Shown: positions 33,992 to 46,400 of the stretch, one piece after another
How the letters are laid out: the number at the start of each line of letters is the position of its first letter
Numbering within the stretch: the first letter of the stretch is position 1
Assembly (NCBI GenBank): GCA_017311315.1
Contig: CM029647.1
Location: 6,434,577-6,498,576 of the forward strand
Source of the DNA: Dendrocalamus latiflorus
Lineage: Eukaryota > Streptophyta > Magnoliopsida > Poales > Poaceae
Reading direction: 5' to 3'
Length of the DNA: 64,000 nucleotides
Notes under the pieces: model-generated
The model's input: only the letters and a program-made list of their open reading frames with translations
What the model was told of the DNA's origin: nothing
The model's database searches: none
Translations under genes and position numbers: made by a program

Positions 33992-34228
33992 CAGTTATCC
34001 GTTGCTATGAGTAAATATAAGTTCCATATCAAAAACATGCTGACATAATTATCACCGCACTAACAAGAAAATCTATTAAGTGTCCTAAGGATTTGTGCAT
34101 GTCTTGTGTCCTGCATCTGAGTCTTGAATTTCTCCCCTTGGAAGGAAGCTTTCTGAAATCCCAAAGATAATTTAATCTTCTCTAATTTGTGAGAGTGGGA
34201 TTTAAGAGCAGATGTTGCTCTACTTAAT

Positions 34229-37200
34229 TGAAAGAACCCTAAATCTAACACCCTAGTTAAGTAAGTAATTAGCGGGTAATTAAATTAATTACTGCATGTC
34301 ATCAAGCATCATTACAAATAGGATTACAAAATTGAATGGCATTGTTGTGCATTGCATTCATAATAGTAAATTACATCATTCTCATTACAGGCATATTTTA
34401 CAAAATTGAAAATAAAACTCCGGCGTCGAGGTCTTCGGCGTAGGAGCCCATGTGCATTTCCTCGTTCTTCGCCTGTAATTAGAATTTGCTGTTAGTACCA
34501 AAACCAACCTATTTTCTTGTGTAATTAGAGGATTAATTATTGAACAATCCAAGGGAGAATAAAGAAAATAAATAAAGTTGTCGTCAGTGCCCTTGGGCTG
34601 CTAGGGCCAATTTGAGAATGTCATAGAGACTCCCCAGACCGTCCCGGGCCGGTCGGCACCTCTCGTCTCGGTGGGCGTCATCATTCGGCAAACTTTAGAA
34701 AATAAAAGCCCACAATCCTTACCTTAACCCAAAGCCCATTGCATTTCAGCCCATCTCGTTTCAGCCCACAAAAGCCCACGAATGCAAGCATTGCATTTCA
34801 GCCCACAATTTCAAGCCCACAGTGAATTCCAGCCCACATCACATTCCAACCAGCCCATCTTAAAGCAACAGTGCCCAGCACATCCTTCAGACCGAAGGTT
34901 CTTTGACACAGGGAAGCAAGACTCAGGGAGGGATAAGATCGAAGGCAGCCAGCTGCAGCCAGCAGAAGCCAGCGCAAGCAGAGAGCAGCCAAGAAACATC
35001 TCCCCTGCACTCCCAGAACCAGCCCCATACATTGCATTTCCCCCAGCTCACCCAAGGATAAGCACAGCCATCACACACACTGTCCACAGCCGAGAGTACC
35101 CAAAGCTCTTTCCTCAGCCACAACCAATAGGATCGCACCTTCGGCCAGAGGCCAGAAGGTGGGATTAGAGCTACGGTCGTGAGGAGCAGAAGGAGCCGAA
35201 GAAGAGAAGGCAGCGGCAAAGAGGACAAGCCTGGACAAGCGAGGACAAGGGAGCAAGAAGCAAGTCAACGAAACCACTACGAGGCAAGGACTTCCACATC
35301 GGCAAAAAGAGGCAAGCCGCACCTTCGTCCCCGACAGCGACAACGTGCAAACAACAGTGGTCCCCATCAACCCGTGCACTTTCCTTCTTCAGCCCGACAG
35401 CCCAACAAGTAGGTTTCTACCTTCCCTTTTACCTTTGTTCTTTCCTCTTTGGAATCATCCGAGCCAAACCACACAGAGGACACAGCCACAACCCGCAAGC
35501 ATTTCCCACAACCACCACAACTCAGAACCTTAAGCACATCATCGATTGCGGCAGTATAGAGCCGAGTATAAAGGAGTAAAAAGAGGGAATAAAATGTATG
35601 TAAAATGCTTGGGAGAGGAAGGGTAGCACCGGGTTCTTCTCATTTTAGTTCACCACCTCGGTCTAACAGTGGCCGACAATCACCATGGGAGGAAAACCCA
35701 AGAATCCTGCAAGCCACCGCAAACCAGTGAGGTATAGCCTCAAATCCAACTACAAGAAAGCCAGTAAAAGTAGATCCCCCGCCAAAGAACCACCATCCTG
35801 GGTTGGATCAGCCCAGATCTAAACCCAACGGAGGCACCATGGCCGGGTAGAAGAAGAGGAGAGCCGGAGAAGTAGAGGCGGCGGGGAGCCGTGGAGAGGC
35901 GGCGTCGGGGAGGCGCAGTGAAGAGGAGGCGCCGGGGAGGCGCAGTAGTGAGGAGGCGCGGCGAGGAGCCGTGAGAGAGGAGGCAGGGAGCCAGAAGAGG
36001 AGGCGTGAGAGAGTAGGGGAGGCGTCGGTGGAAAAGAGGAGAGGCAGAGAGGCGGCGGCAGAAATGAGAAGAGAGGGAGGCGTCGGTGTAAAAGAGAGGG
36101 AGGCGTCGGTGAGAAGCAAAAGAGGAGAGGAGGAACCGCAGTGGGCCGAGGCCACTGGGTGGCCGTGCGCGCGGTATAGAGCCTCAAGGCCAGTAAGATG
36201 CCAGTAGATTGGGTTTAGCAAATAACTCTAGTTTTCCTTCATAGCATTTTCTGTAATTAATTAAAAATGAATCTGACTGTTACCTCCGTAAAAATGATTA
36301 GCAGAGCCGCTAAATCAAAGATAAAATTTAGAATGGGAGATTATTTCTCTATTTAGTCCCTTTCTAAAATTAGTAGTAGTAAATATTTATTTTAAGTGTA
36401 GTATTAAATACTGCAGAATTCGAGCGATCGCTAAGCGGGAGAACAAAGTTGATTTCTAGCAATTCTGAATTACCCGACATATCAGGCAAGCTCATTCTTC
36501 GATCATGCACGTAGCTATGTTCAAAATATGTGTATTTCCAGCAATATGAATAATCCTAGTTAAATGCATAAAAACCATTGTTTTAAAAAGAAATCAGAGA
36601 ATGAAAATGCTATGATGTTATGATAAGTAAGATGAGAAAAGAAAAGAGGAGAAAAAGAAAGAGAGAAAGAAGAAATGAATGCTCAGTTGTGGTACTGCTG
36701 AGATGAGCAGCAGACCCACAAGCAGAGATGTATTTGGTGGGTAAAGAGGTTCAGGGAAAGGATGAGAGAGGCTAGTCGGACCTCTTTACATAGGGCTATG
36801 ATGTAAGGACTTACCCCGTTTTCACTCAGATAGGGGACCGTATTTACCGTGCCAACCAATTTTCCGTTTTGGACGGGCGGAAAATAGTATCCTATTACGT
36901 TAATCCAATCCACCATATTGGGTAAGTACTTAGGTGTGAGTAAGAAATGGATGAAGCTCAGAACCAGGGAGCCTGGAAATGAGTAAGTCCCAGACGCTAT
37001 ATGCGTTAAGTGGAGTGTTAGCCCAGAGCCGGTCCAACCAAACACTATTGGAAGTCGGTGGAGCCCAAGTGAGCGACTTGGTACACCGATGGATAATAGT
37101 GGGCTGGTGGATAAATTAACGTAAGCGGAGAAAAGTTCTGTACTCTGAACTGGATTCCATACCTAAGGCAGTGTGGAAGAACCTAGTTAAGAAGGTTCAG

Positions 37201-37888
37201 AGCAGCTTTAGGTACAGTGGTACAAGCCTGCGCAGTGCTCAAGAAATCATGAATTCATGCGAGTTCACTGGAATGTGGACTACGGTGATCACTAGGGATC
37301 GTACCTTACTGGGTGAAAAGTAGAAAACATTTCATAAGTAAAAAGGCAAGACTTGATATTTTCATATGATTAATTTCAGAATAGGAGAAGTAAAATTTGG
37401 ACTTAAGGACATGAGAGCATACAGTGCATTTATTGCTAATATGCTTGCTGAGTACCGTGGTACTCACCCTTGCTATTAATCTCCTTTGTTAGACCCTAAT
37501 CCGCTCGAGGAAGTATACGAGCAGGATGAAGGGGAAGCAGGTGGCGCTGAATCGACCGGAGAGGAGGAGGGAGATTACGAGGATCCAGGCGAGGTGGACC
37601 CCGTATACTCCGGCTGGGATGACTAGAAGGCCCAGTGGAGTGGGCGGAGGAGCCCTGGGGTACTAGTCTTACTTTTGCTGTAAATGGTACTTTTGTAAAA
37701 CCAGACCATAGGCCATGTGGCCGTTGCTGTAATAAAGTCTACAGTTTCTATGTTATTGTTCCGATGCGCTACTCTGGTAAAGGGTTACCATTTGCCGGAG
37801 CAGTGTTCTACTGATCAGGCAAATAGTAAACCGTTTGTCCCATGCAGTTATCCAGCTCTGAGAGGATAATGATGCGTGGGGCGTCACA
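34229..37888 (+). mobile_element. Putative 3.7-kb solo LTR of a gypsy-type element
   Basis: The segment starts TG (tgaaagaaccc), ends CA (ggggcgtcaca) and is flanked by ttaat at 34224-34228 and 37889-37893, as expected for a 5-bp target duplication. No gag or pol is present. The end ggggcgtcaca resembles grass gypsy LTRs that start or end in GTGACGCCCC. The length fits long-LTR (Tekay/Del-like) chromoviruses. Inside are a TATA-like gagtataaaggag near 35566 and a purine-rich low-complexity tract (35840-36150, repeated gaggcgtcggtg). The start does not mirror the end, so the left border is less certain than the right. Confidence 0.55.
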
Positions 37889-38192
37889 TTAATCGACAAG
37901 ATTACTCAATGTGGACAAACACTAGGCTTGCACAACCCATAAGGCCACAACAAAGTTAAGCCAAATTCCTCTCCTGTCTTGTTCGTGATCAGTGATGGCT
38001 GTCCAAAGTTATAACCCATTGTATTCCATCTTTCATTCTACAAGCAAACAGTCAAATTGTTTTGCTGCAATTTGTGAACATTTTAAGTTTTTAAGTATCC
38101 TTCAAACGGTCACACTGAAGCTCAACCATACACTCACAATATTATTTTTTTTGCTCCGTGAAACTACCCTCAACAGAACAAAAATTTTGTTA

Positions 38193-38724
38193 GAGCACGC
38201 ACAATAATATAGACAACTGCTGTCTATATACTCCTCCATATCATTCAGATATAAGACTAAAGACAACTTTTACTATAGGTTGTTTCTTAAGTTTGTTTTT
38301 TGTGAAACCCTATAATCTTTTAAGAGTAAAGTCCATTACCGGTCTTTAAACTTTTTATGCTGTGTCATTCCGGTCCATAGACTTTTAAAGTATATCATCC
38401 CGGTCCTTAAACTTTCAAAGTGTGACAATATCCTATGTAGTTGTAGCAGTGAACTTTTTATGCTGTGTCATCCCGGTCCTTAGACTTTCAAAAGAAATTG
38501 CCACACTTTGAAAGTTTAAGGACCGGGATGACATACTTTAAAAATCTATGGATCGGGATAACACAGCATAAAAAGTTTAAGGACCGGTAATGGACTTTAC
38601 TCATCTTTTAATTATGACATGGAAAAAGTATTTGTTATAGACAACAAATCATATAGTAGTGTTTTGTGCTATCTATAATCTTTTAAGGCTTATAGATGGC
38701 TGATATCACTGTATTGTACTGCCC
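38193..38724. mobile_element. Tourist-like MITE, interrupted
   Basis: Ends gagcacgcacaata and the inverted tattgtactgccc, flanked by TTA at 38190-38192 and 38725-38727, the target of PIF/Harbinger elements. A MULE-type foldback element is inserted inside it. Without that insertion the MITE is about 245 bp. The inverted ends have mismatches, so this call is moderate. Confidence 0.55.
38324..38602. mobile_element. Foldback MULE-type MITE
   Basis: 279 bp. The left arm (gagtaaagtccattaccggt...) is almost fully repeated in inverted form by the right arm (...accggtaatggactttactc), so a single strand can fold into a hairpin with about 90-bp arms. A perfect 9-bp target duplication, atcttttaa, flanks it (38315-38323 and 38603-38611), a length typical of Mutator-type elements. 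The arms contain the repeated phrase ggtccttaaactttcaaag. Confidence 0.9.
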
Positions 38725-39092
38725 TTAAGACTATCTGCGTCGCCGGTCGCTAATAGAATTGAAAAGTACAATGCTACAAATGTTGGCACGAACATCGCTC
38801 ACGAACCGCGCAAAAATCGCAACATTTTTTTGGGGTGGGGGACGTCGCTTCCCTGTTTCCTTGCCGGCAACACTCTATTTCTTTATAGGTTATAGGTGTT
38901 CGTAGTCGAAGTTGAGCGTAATCAATAGGAAGGCGTGGTCATTATAAGTACATAACGTGGTCGTAATTATCATCAGAGTACTTGTTCGGAGGTTACGAGT
39001 ACGTGAGCAAGCGGTCGAAGTCAAATAGTGTTGCCACCGGGAAGCCGTGTCCGGTGGGGGTTGAATGAGGAAAACCAGAAGCTAGCACGTAC

Positions 39093-39317
39093 CTGCTCGA
39101 GAACGGCCGCGAACGACATCCCCAAAGGCAGCGCGAGGTCGTCCCGCACGCCGCCGCCTCCATTTCCTACGCCGTCGCCGTCGCCACCCCGAGAAGTCAA
39201 GGTAGGCACCGGGCGCCGCCGCAGACGGAGCCGGACCCTCTTGCGCGGCCGAGAGGCCCGGGAAGCAGGGGAGCCGGAACAGGAGGCCGACGCCGCCGAT
39301 GAGGAGGGCCCGTCCAT
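39093..39317 (-). CDS. Orphan first exon, unknown gene
   Basis: An ATG at 39317 opens a 75-codon frame (MDGPSSSAASASCSGSPASR; PRKRVRLRLRRRPVP; LPLGMSFAAVLEQ) that runs straight into a consensus donor, gag cag|gtacgt, at 39092. It is GC-rich like grass first exons and has a basic, nuclear-signal-like patch. No second exon is recognisable in the next 1.1 kb downstream, where MITEs and the putative solo LTR begin. It is either the 5' piece of a gene broken by rearrangement or a gene with exons I cannot see. Function unknown. Confidence 0.5.
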
Positions 39318-39921
39318 CTCGGAGGGGGTCCCACGTAGCAGAGAATAATAATTGGCAGTGGTTCGCCGCGATTTGCTTTCTTCGTTCTGACTTCCCTTCG
39401 GTTTTTCTTATGAACGGGAATGGAAACAAAGCGGCGTGGGATAAATAAAGGGAATTTGATAATTTGTTTGATAATCGTGCACGTGATGATTGCCCTATAA
39501 TATCTTGTTAATATAGAATTACCTATATACTACATATTAATAAGATATTACGAGATAAATCATCAAATACACATTAACTATATACTAAATGATTAAATAT
39601 TTCATAAATAAACAACCTATCTATAGACCGTTGAAGTAGTAATTCGGGAAAGATTTTTTTTTTGTTTTGGAAATATTGATGTGACGCTTTTTGGGCCGGT
39701 CTAAATAGGCCTTGGAACGGCCCACTGTTCCTTCGGGCCGAGACAGCGTCTGCATGGCTGGCACCGACGGCAGAACAAGCATTGGCAAGCGTGCATGCCA
39801 AATTGCCAATTGCCGTTCTAAATAAAAGAAAAAATAAATGCGCCAATGTGTATCAGATTTGCCGCATGCATTGTATTGCTTTTGGAGATGCGAGTTATCG
39901 ATACCCGTACCTCTCGCATGC
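39318..39921. other. Non-genic spacer
   Basis: AT-rich DNA that would be the promoter side of the orphan exon. No gene or clear element recognised. The stretch 39480-39600 has several ttaatatag/ctatatactaa-type repeats. Confidence 0.45.
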
Positions 39922-39924
39922 TAA

Positions 39925-40266
39925 GAGCAAGTTTAATAGTATAGATAGCTGCTACCTTCAATACATTTTCATGTCATCAAAAGATAATGATACAGCTAAC
40001 TCATACAATAAGCTGGCTATAAGTTGTCTCCACAAGAGCTCTCAATCATTTAATACATACATGAGTATTGATAATTTAATACATGCATAGGTATAGCAGT
40101 TAGTTCTATTGGTACATGCATGGATAACGCTTTTTTCCTGTGCTATAGCCTGACTCTTGCATGAGAGCGGCTTGGCTCTCTCTCTCCTTTTCTCTCCTCT
40201 CCACATAGGACTATGCTGACATGGATTCCCTTGTAACTAGCACAGTCAGCCTTATTAAACTTGCTC
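39925..40266. mobile_element. Tourist-like MITE
   Basis: 342 bp with inverted ends gagcaagtttaata and tattaaacttgctc, flanked by the TAA target triplet on both sides (39922-39924 and 40267-40269). The end sequence is that of a common grass Tourist (PIF/Harbinger-derived) family. No coding capacity. Confidence 0.88.
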
Positions 40267-40269
40267 TAA

Positions 40270-41149
40270 GCGAGTGATCTAAGTTCAGAAAAAGACGAAA
40301 CTTATGAGTAGTGAAAAATATTCACCGATTCACGTAACTCGACCATTTAGAACTTTAACGTACACTGCTAACTACGTATATGTTGTTGTTCGTTGTATGC
40401 ACTCTGCAGCACGTACCTGGCTAGCAGCTGCCAGCCAGTGACTACGGTGCTGTCCATCCATGCAGCTGTCGTCGTGCGTTTGTAGAGCTTTTTTTGCACT
40501 TATAGCATATTTAGAGCCTATATTTATAAAAATATTAGTATACATACAATAATAATAGAAATATCTGTTTTGATGTTCAGTCACCGAGCGACAACGCCAT
40601 GGAGCTGACACGTAGCCAGCAGTGCCCCGTGGCCGTGCGGCAAGGGCCTACCCCCGGGCCCCGGCTACCGTGCGGCTCCCTCTTTGTTGCCCTGCCACGA
40701 GACAGCAGGTAATTAAGCTAGCTAATTAGCTGGCTTAATTACTTGCCTTAATTACTAGTTTATATTTACTGCTTATTTGAATTTTAAATATAGTAAATAA
40801 ACTCAAAAAATTACAAAAAATTATATGCAGTCGTCTGACATAATGTGCTTGATTGTGTAATTTTTTTATAATTTTATACACTTTAAATGTTGCTTTAACA
40901 TTTATATGATTATGCTATTTGTAGGAGTTGTTACATATAGCAAATAGGCTTCAAAAATTATAAAATTTTATGTGCAGCCTCTCGACATAGTTGACCTAAT
41001 TGTCTATTTTTTTCAAAAATTTTATGTGCTTTGAATTTACCATATTAATTTACGTTAATTTAATCGTAATTAACAATATGTGATGCTCATTTAATTCACA
41101 GTTTAAATCGTATGCCACACGTCCACCATGCGGTGACCATCTTTTGTAG
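40270..41149. other. Non-genic spacer
   Basis: No gene recognised. The stretch 40700-40750 contains a taattaagctagctaattagc near-palindrome, and 40780-41090 is AT-rich. A GC-rich island at 40610-40680 shows no reading frame with known features. Confidence 0.45.
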
Positions 41150-41157
41150 TGCGTGAC

Positions 41158-42542
41158 TAGGGATGGCAATTGTGCCCGTTTACCCGTGTACCCATGGGTA
41201 AATACCCTAATAGAGTCGGGTATGGGATGGATTTTTTACCCACGGGTAGGGAAATGGGGAGATATCACTGCCCATCGGGTAAACGGGTACGGGTATGGGG
41301 TTAGCTCTACCCGTACCCGTCTCGCCCGTTTACCCGTGAAAAGTACTGACAAGTGGGCCTCATAAACCAGCAAACCCTAACATCCACAGTCCACGCCTCC
41401 ACGGTCCACCGCGCCTCCAAAATCCAAATCTTGGCTCTCGGCTAAGCCTCCACCGACCGAAGCCTCCACACTCCCAGTCCCAGCCGCCGCCTCTCCTCCA
41501 GTCCTCCGCGCCGACACACCAATCTCCCTCCTCGCCGCCCCTCGTTCCGCCCCTCACCGCTCCTCGCCGCCCCTCGTTTCGCCGCTCCTCCCCTCGCCGC
41601 CCCTCGTTCCGCCCCTCGCCGCCCCTCGTTTCGCCGCTCCTCCCCTCGCTGCCGCTCCTCCCCTGGCCGCTCCTCGGCGCCCCTCGTCCTCGCCGCCCCT
41701 CGTTCTGCCGCTCCTCGTTCCGCCGCCCCTCGTTCTGCCGCTCCTCCCCTCGCCGCTCCTCGTTCCGCCGCCCCTCGCCTCTCCTCGTTCCGCCGCTCCT
41801 CCACCGACCAGATCCGGCCGCCTCTTTCTCCACCGACCAGATCCGGTCGCCTCATCGCCTGTCGCACCTCTCCGTCGTCAGCAAAACTCAGGTGAGCCGC
41901 CTGTGATTTGTCAATTACTGTACCAGTACCGCATTATGTTACCATGTAAGCTCCATTCATGATATCTATATCTATTCTTGAATTCTTTCTTTCAGATGTT
42001 AAAGCTCAGTTTCAGAAATTGGAGTGAATGATATGGTTAATTGGGTGTATAAGCTACTGCATTTGGAGTGAATGATATGATGCTGTATGTACGGGGTTAC
42101 TGCCTTACTGGCATTGAGTTAGATGTCAGATATCACAGGATAAATAATTTGAGTGAAACATCTATCTTTTGCTGGAAAAGGTCATTTACTTGCAAGATAC
42201 CAGTACATATTTAGTTTGTTGTGATGGAATGTATTTTACCAGTGCACAGCAGCAATATAAATTATAAAGTATCTACTATCTAATTTCGCCAGAAGTTCCT
42301 TTTGTACTATGAAATACTATATTTGCAATGTTGTTGTGGTATGCTCAAAAGAGTGGAAGGTAGATCAACAGTAACCTAGACCTGTAGTTCGCGGGTAAAT
42401 GGGTATGCCCGCGGGCAACGGGTATGGGCGAGGTTTTTTACCCGTGGTCCTTCGCGGGTATGCCCGTGGGCGTAAATCAGGGTCACGGGTACGGGTATGG
42501 GCGAGCACTACCCGTACCCGCCGCGCCCGATTGCCATCCCTA
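41158..42542. mobile_element. Non-autonomous hAT element
   Basis: 1,385 bp with inverted ends tagggatggcaattg and cgattgccatcccta and a perfect 8-bp target duplication tgcgtgac (41150-41157, 42543-42550), the hAT signature. Both subterminal 150-bp regions are packed with cgggtacgggt/acccgtaccc motifs in both orientations, which are probable transposase-binding repeats. The core has a C/T-rich minisatellite (about 41540-41800, unit near ccgctcctcccctcg) followed by a good donor (ctcag|gtgagc at 41891), as if a promoter and first exon had been captured. No transposase is encoded. Confidence 0.9.
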
Positions 42543-42550
42543 TGCGTGAC

Positions 42551-42814
42551 CTCTCCCCTTCGCACATATGTTGCCCCCTTGCTGTTATCCTTCTTTCCCT
42601 CCCTCCTTCGCATATATGTTGGCTCGTCAATGTCGTTCCTCCTTGCCCATTCTCTCGTCCACATATATGTCACTCTGTCTTTGTCGTCCCCTCTCACTCA
42701 CTCCCTCGTCCGTACATATGTCACTCTCACTATATCATCCCCCCTCGCCTATAGTGCTGCACGTCGATAAAGTCTATAATTTCTGGTGGCAACGGACTGG
42801 GTTCTCTTTTCGCT
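42551..42814. repeat. Degenerate pyrimidine-rich tandem repeat
   Basis: Four to five degenerate units of about 50-55 bp that each contain cacatatgt or catatatgt followed by a C/T-rich run ending near ccctc. No gene. Confidence 0.55.
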
Positions 42815-43464
42815 CGCCCCCCAATACATGGAGTCGTAATTTACCTTAATTTATAATCCAATGGCTTGCAAGTGTTAATGGTTCCGGTGTACCAATGAAG
42901 CAACAGAGCTGTACCTGAGGAACACCCAACTCTCAGCATGCAAACCAAAAGCAGCCAGCGTGCCAGACCACTGACTAAAGTCAGCGTACAGCTAGTACGA
43001 ATGGCAATCAGTAGTGTTTCCAAACAAACATTTCGACAGGAGGAAATATTCTCATGGCCTATTATTCTTCGTGGTAATCACGACAATCGAACAGTAAGAC
43101 GTGCAGCGCTCGAATTCCGATGCCGCGGTAACACAACACTAACCGTCCATCTCCGTGTACTGAACGTACAGGAGAGAGAACGGACGGTCAGCAAAGCAAA
43201 ACGATGCATGCCGCTTCAAAGAGCAAAAACAAATAGCAGACCAACAGGGGCACCAAGGAGATGGATTATATTAGGGGACGGATAAACGAGTCACATGGCA
43301 GGCGAAGTACCAAATCTTACTAAACAAAGCACTCCTAATGTCCTTCAGCTATGGCACAGACATGACCAAAGCTTCACAAGTTCTTTACACTTCTTTCATG
43401 TACTCTGAAGATAGATAAGAGTCTACTAGGCAGAAAATAATGAGGCAGGCTGCAACAGCTTCTT

Positions 43465-46400
43465 CTAAGCAATAGGCAGCAGACAGCCTCCGGTCTGGTG
43501 AAGCATGGCATCAATCTCGTCGCCATCTTCCATCTCAAGCTGAACAGTTTGCACACAAGCAAATTCAGAGATTTATCACATGTTCGGGAGCTACTAGTTT
43601 AACAAGTTTGCAGGGAAGTTTGCTCGCCACGCACCTCATCAGGGGTTTGCTCGCCACGGAGCCTACGACCATCAAACAGGAATGCAATAGCATTCATATC
43701 CACAGACTGGCGGTCGCAGTAGGCATTCATCAGCTTCTTCAGTTGGGTTGATCTCTTGATGCGGAAGAACACCTCATTGCCATCCTACAGCACAAGGGAT
43801 GAGACCGATAAGACCAGGCACTGAGAAAACACAAAACTGCAGCAACTTCGTAAAACGACTCCACACTGAGGTAAAATGTGGACACATCCAACCATCACAT
43901 ACAAAGCTTGATGGGTTGATGAGTAAATAGATGAAGGATTCTGTAACTTTTGAATCGAAGGATCACATCCAGTGAAAAACTCACAACCTCAAACAAATAC
44001 ATGCTATCAACTTCTGGCCTTTGTATAGTGTTATTTTTGCTATACTGTGCCTCTACTGTGAGTTTGCAATCATCAATAAGCTTGCAATTGGCCCTTTGCC
44101 TTTAGTGAATTTTGACACAGTCAGACATGCTGCATGTGCTTTCATAAAGAATATGTACGACAAAAGATAACTTTAAGTAGAACAATCACTAGATAATATG
44201 AACCTGATTGCATATTTGATTAACAAAACTTTTTTCTAGCACATAACATGCCAATTGCACACCACTGGCGGTGAACGGCAAGCTATCAAGATCCCCTGTT
44301 TATAAACAGACATGTTGTGTCTTAGATATTAGCACTAGAATTATGTTGTTAATTAATGACATTTTGCATTAAGTTAAATGCATGTATGAAACTGGCTAAA
44401 GGAAAGGGTTTACTGCAGCTGGGTTCAACGCCTTTCTTGGGTATTAAGGACCGAGTCGCTGAGACTGAGAGTCTATTTGACTTGAAGAAATTCTAAAACA
44501 TAGAACATGTACTTCATAAAATTATCTTTTCTTGACACAACAGTTGATGGGAAGATATAGGGAACAAAAGAAGGACCTTCACATGGTGTTTACCGATTTG
44601 AAGCCTATGACAAAATACCAAGAAAGATCATGTGATGGACGCTCCGAAGGAAAAAAAAATCCTAACAACGTATGTTACCCTAATCAAGGAGCATATGGTA
44701 GCGATACTAATGGTTTTTCTATTAAGATAGCATTACATCAAAAGTCAGGGCTGAGAGCATACACTTTTGCCCAAGTGATGGACTAGGTCACACGAATCTT
44801 ACAATGAGAAATCCCTTAGTGTATGTTTTTCACTGATGATGTAGTGCTAGTTGACGAGGGTAGGATATGTGTCGATAGAAAACTAGAGTTGTGGAGGAAG
44901 GCTTCAAAATCGAATGGCTTTAGATTTAGTAGGATTAAAACTGAGTATATGTGATTTCAGCGGTACTAGGGTAGATGATGGAGATATTTGTCTGAACGAA
45001 CTAATAGTGCCTAGGACAGCGATCAAACACCAAGTGTGTTGTATGATTAAAAAAGTCCATCAAAAGTTAAAGGGTAAGTTATATAGGACAACGATCAGAC
45101 TTGCGATGCCATATAGAGTGGAATGCTAGGTGATACAGTGGGATGAGATTGATGAAGATAAGAGAGAGGTGGGTAAAATAGCACCAAGCATCAGGGGTCT
45201 TGTGTGATAAAAAAATCCATCAAAAGTTAAAGGGCAAGACCTATAGACGGCAATCAGACTTACGATTCTATATGGAGCAGAGTGCTAGACGACTAAAAGA
45301 CAACATGTACAGAAGATGAGTGTAGCGGATATGAAGATGCCACGGTGGACCTATGGTCACACGAGGGATCTAATCTGCAATAACAATATACATGATAGGG
45401 TGAGGGTAGCATCAATTGAAGAGAAATTTGTCCAATATTGCTTGAAATGGTTTGAACATCTCCAACTGAAGCCTTCTGAGGCACCGGTACGTAGTAGAAT
45501 TTTAAAACGAATCGAAAACATAAGAGGCAGAGATCGAGATCGACCAAAACTGACATGAGATGAAGCTGTTAAAAGAGACTCGAGAGATTGGAATGTATCC
45601 AAAAAGTTGGCTTTGGATAGAAGCACATGAAAGTTACCGATCAACGTACCAGAACCATGACATAAGAAGATTTAGGAACGGTATTTTAGGCTCTCGATTC
45701 AGATAGCAAGATGTAGGGCTTTGGGTTTTAGTCTTGTAGTTTTTATTATAAGATTCTCATTTTTTTTGACCTTGAGGAGATTTCATTCTTAGCTTACCCT
45801 AACTTGTTAGGGACAAAAAACTTTGTTGTTATTGCATAGAACACGTACTCCTTTGTGAACAAGAAATACATGTGGGCGTCATCCTTCTGGTTTCTAAAAG
45901 CTACTTTTTGGTTTTTCTACAGTAACTAGCAACGGATTGTCTTTTCAGAGGGGGACTACAAGTTGATTGTAGAACACACTGTAGCGACTTCATTTATATC
46001 GACCAAAACCCTATCCGAGTTTGTGTTATTCTGTACTTTTTCTCACAAATAACCCAAAAGTCATAAGCGGAAACCAAAAAGAATAGACCCACAAACTTGT
46101 ATTAACCACTTACATAAACAAGCAACTCTAATTTTACTATAGGGCTTTGGGTTTTAGTCTTGTAGTTTTTACTTCCACCAGTGTTGTTTTGTAATTATGA
46201 TTCTACACATGCCTGCGAGACCAGTAATAACATAAGCGCGCTATAGTCCTCATTTTTTGACACACAAACATAATGGGACCAATTATTCCGAGATGCAGCA
46301 TGACACTGTCCATAAGAATAGTTGCATACAACAAAACCTTATATTTATGTGAAATAAAATGCGCTAGATATACAATTCATGCATCTCTAATGTCGCCTCG

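Larger units (their letters stand above)
21216..34047 (+). repeat. Segmental duplication, copy A
   Basis: Similarity to 42815-52041 begins at ccccaatacatggag and ends near aaaacatgctga. Both copies hold SUMO1, the unknown plus-strand gene and the membrane-protein gene in the same order and direct orientation. Copy A additionally holds the copia element (28125-32267), about 260 bp at 21260-21520 absent from B, and a different segment at 23705-24200. Without the copia insertion copy A is about 8.7 kb. Copy B is 9.2 kb because it keeps more LINE sequence. Confidence 0.93.

Noticed and set aside
35815..36220. Pair of inverted ctaaacccaa/ttgggtttag 10-mers in the putative solo LTR
   Set aside because: Too short to be element ends, and no target duplication was found.
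41360..41867. Two long minus-strand frames rich in Arg, Asn and Glu
   Set aside because: Opposite strand of the C/T-rich minisatellite inside the hAT element. No conserved pattern.
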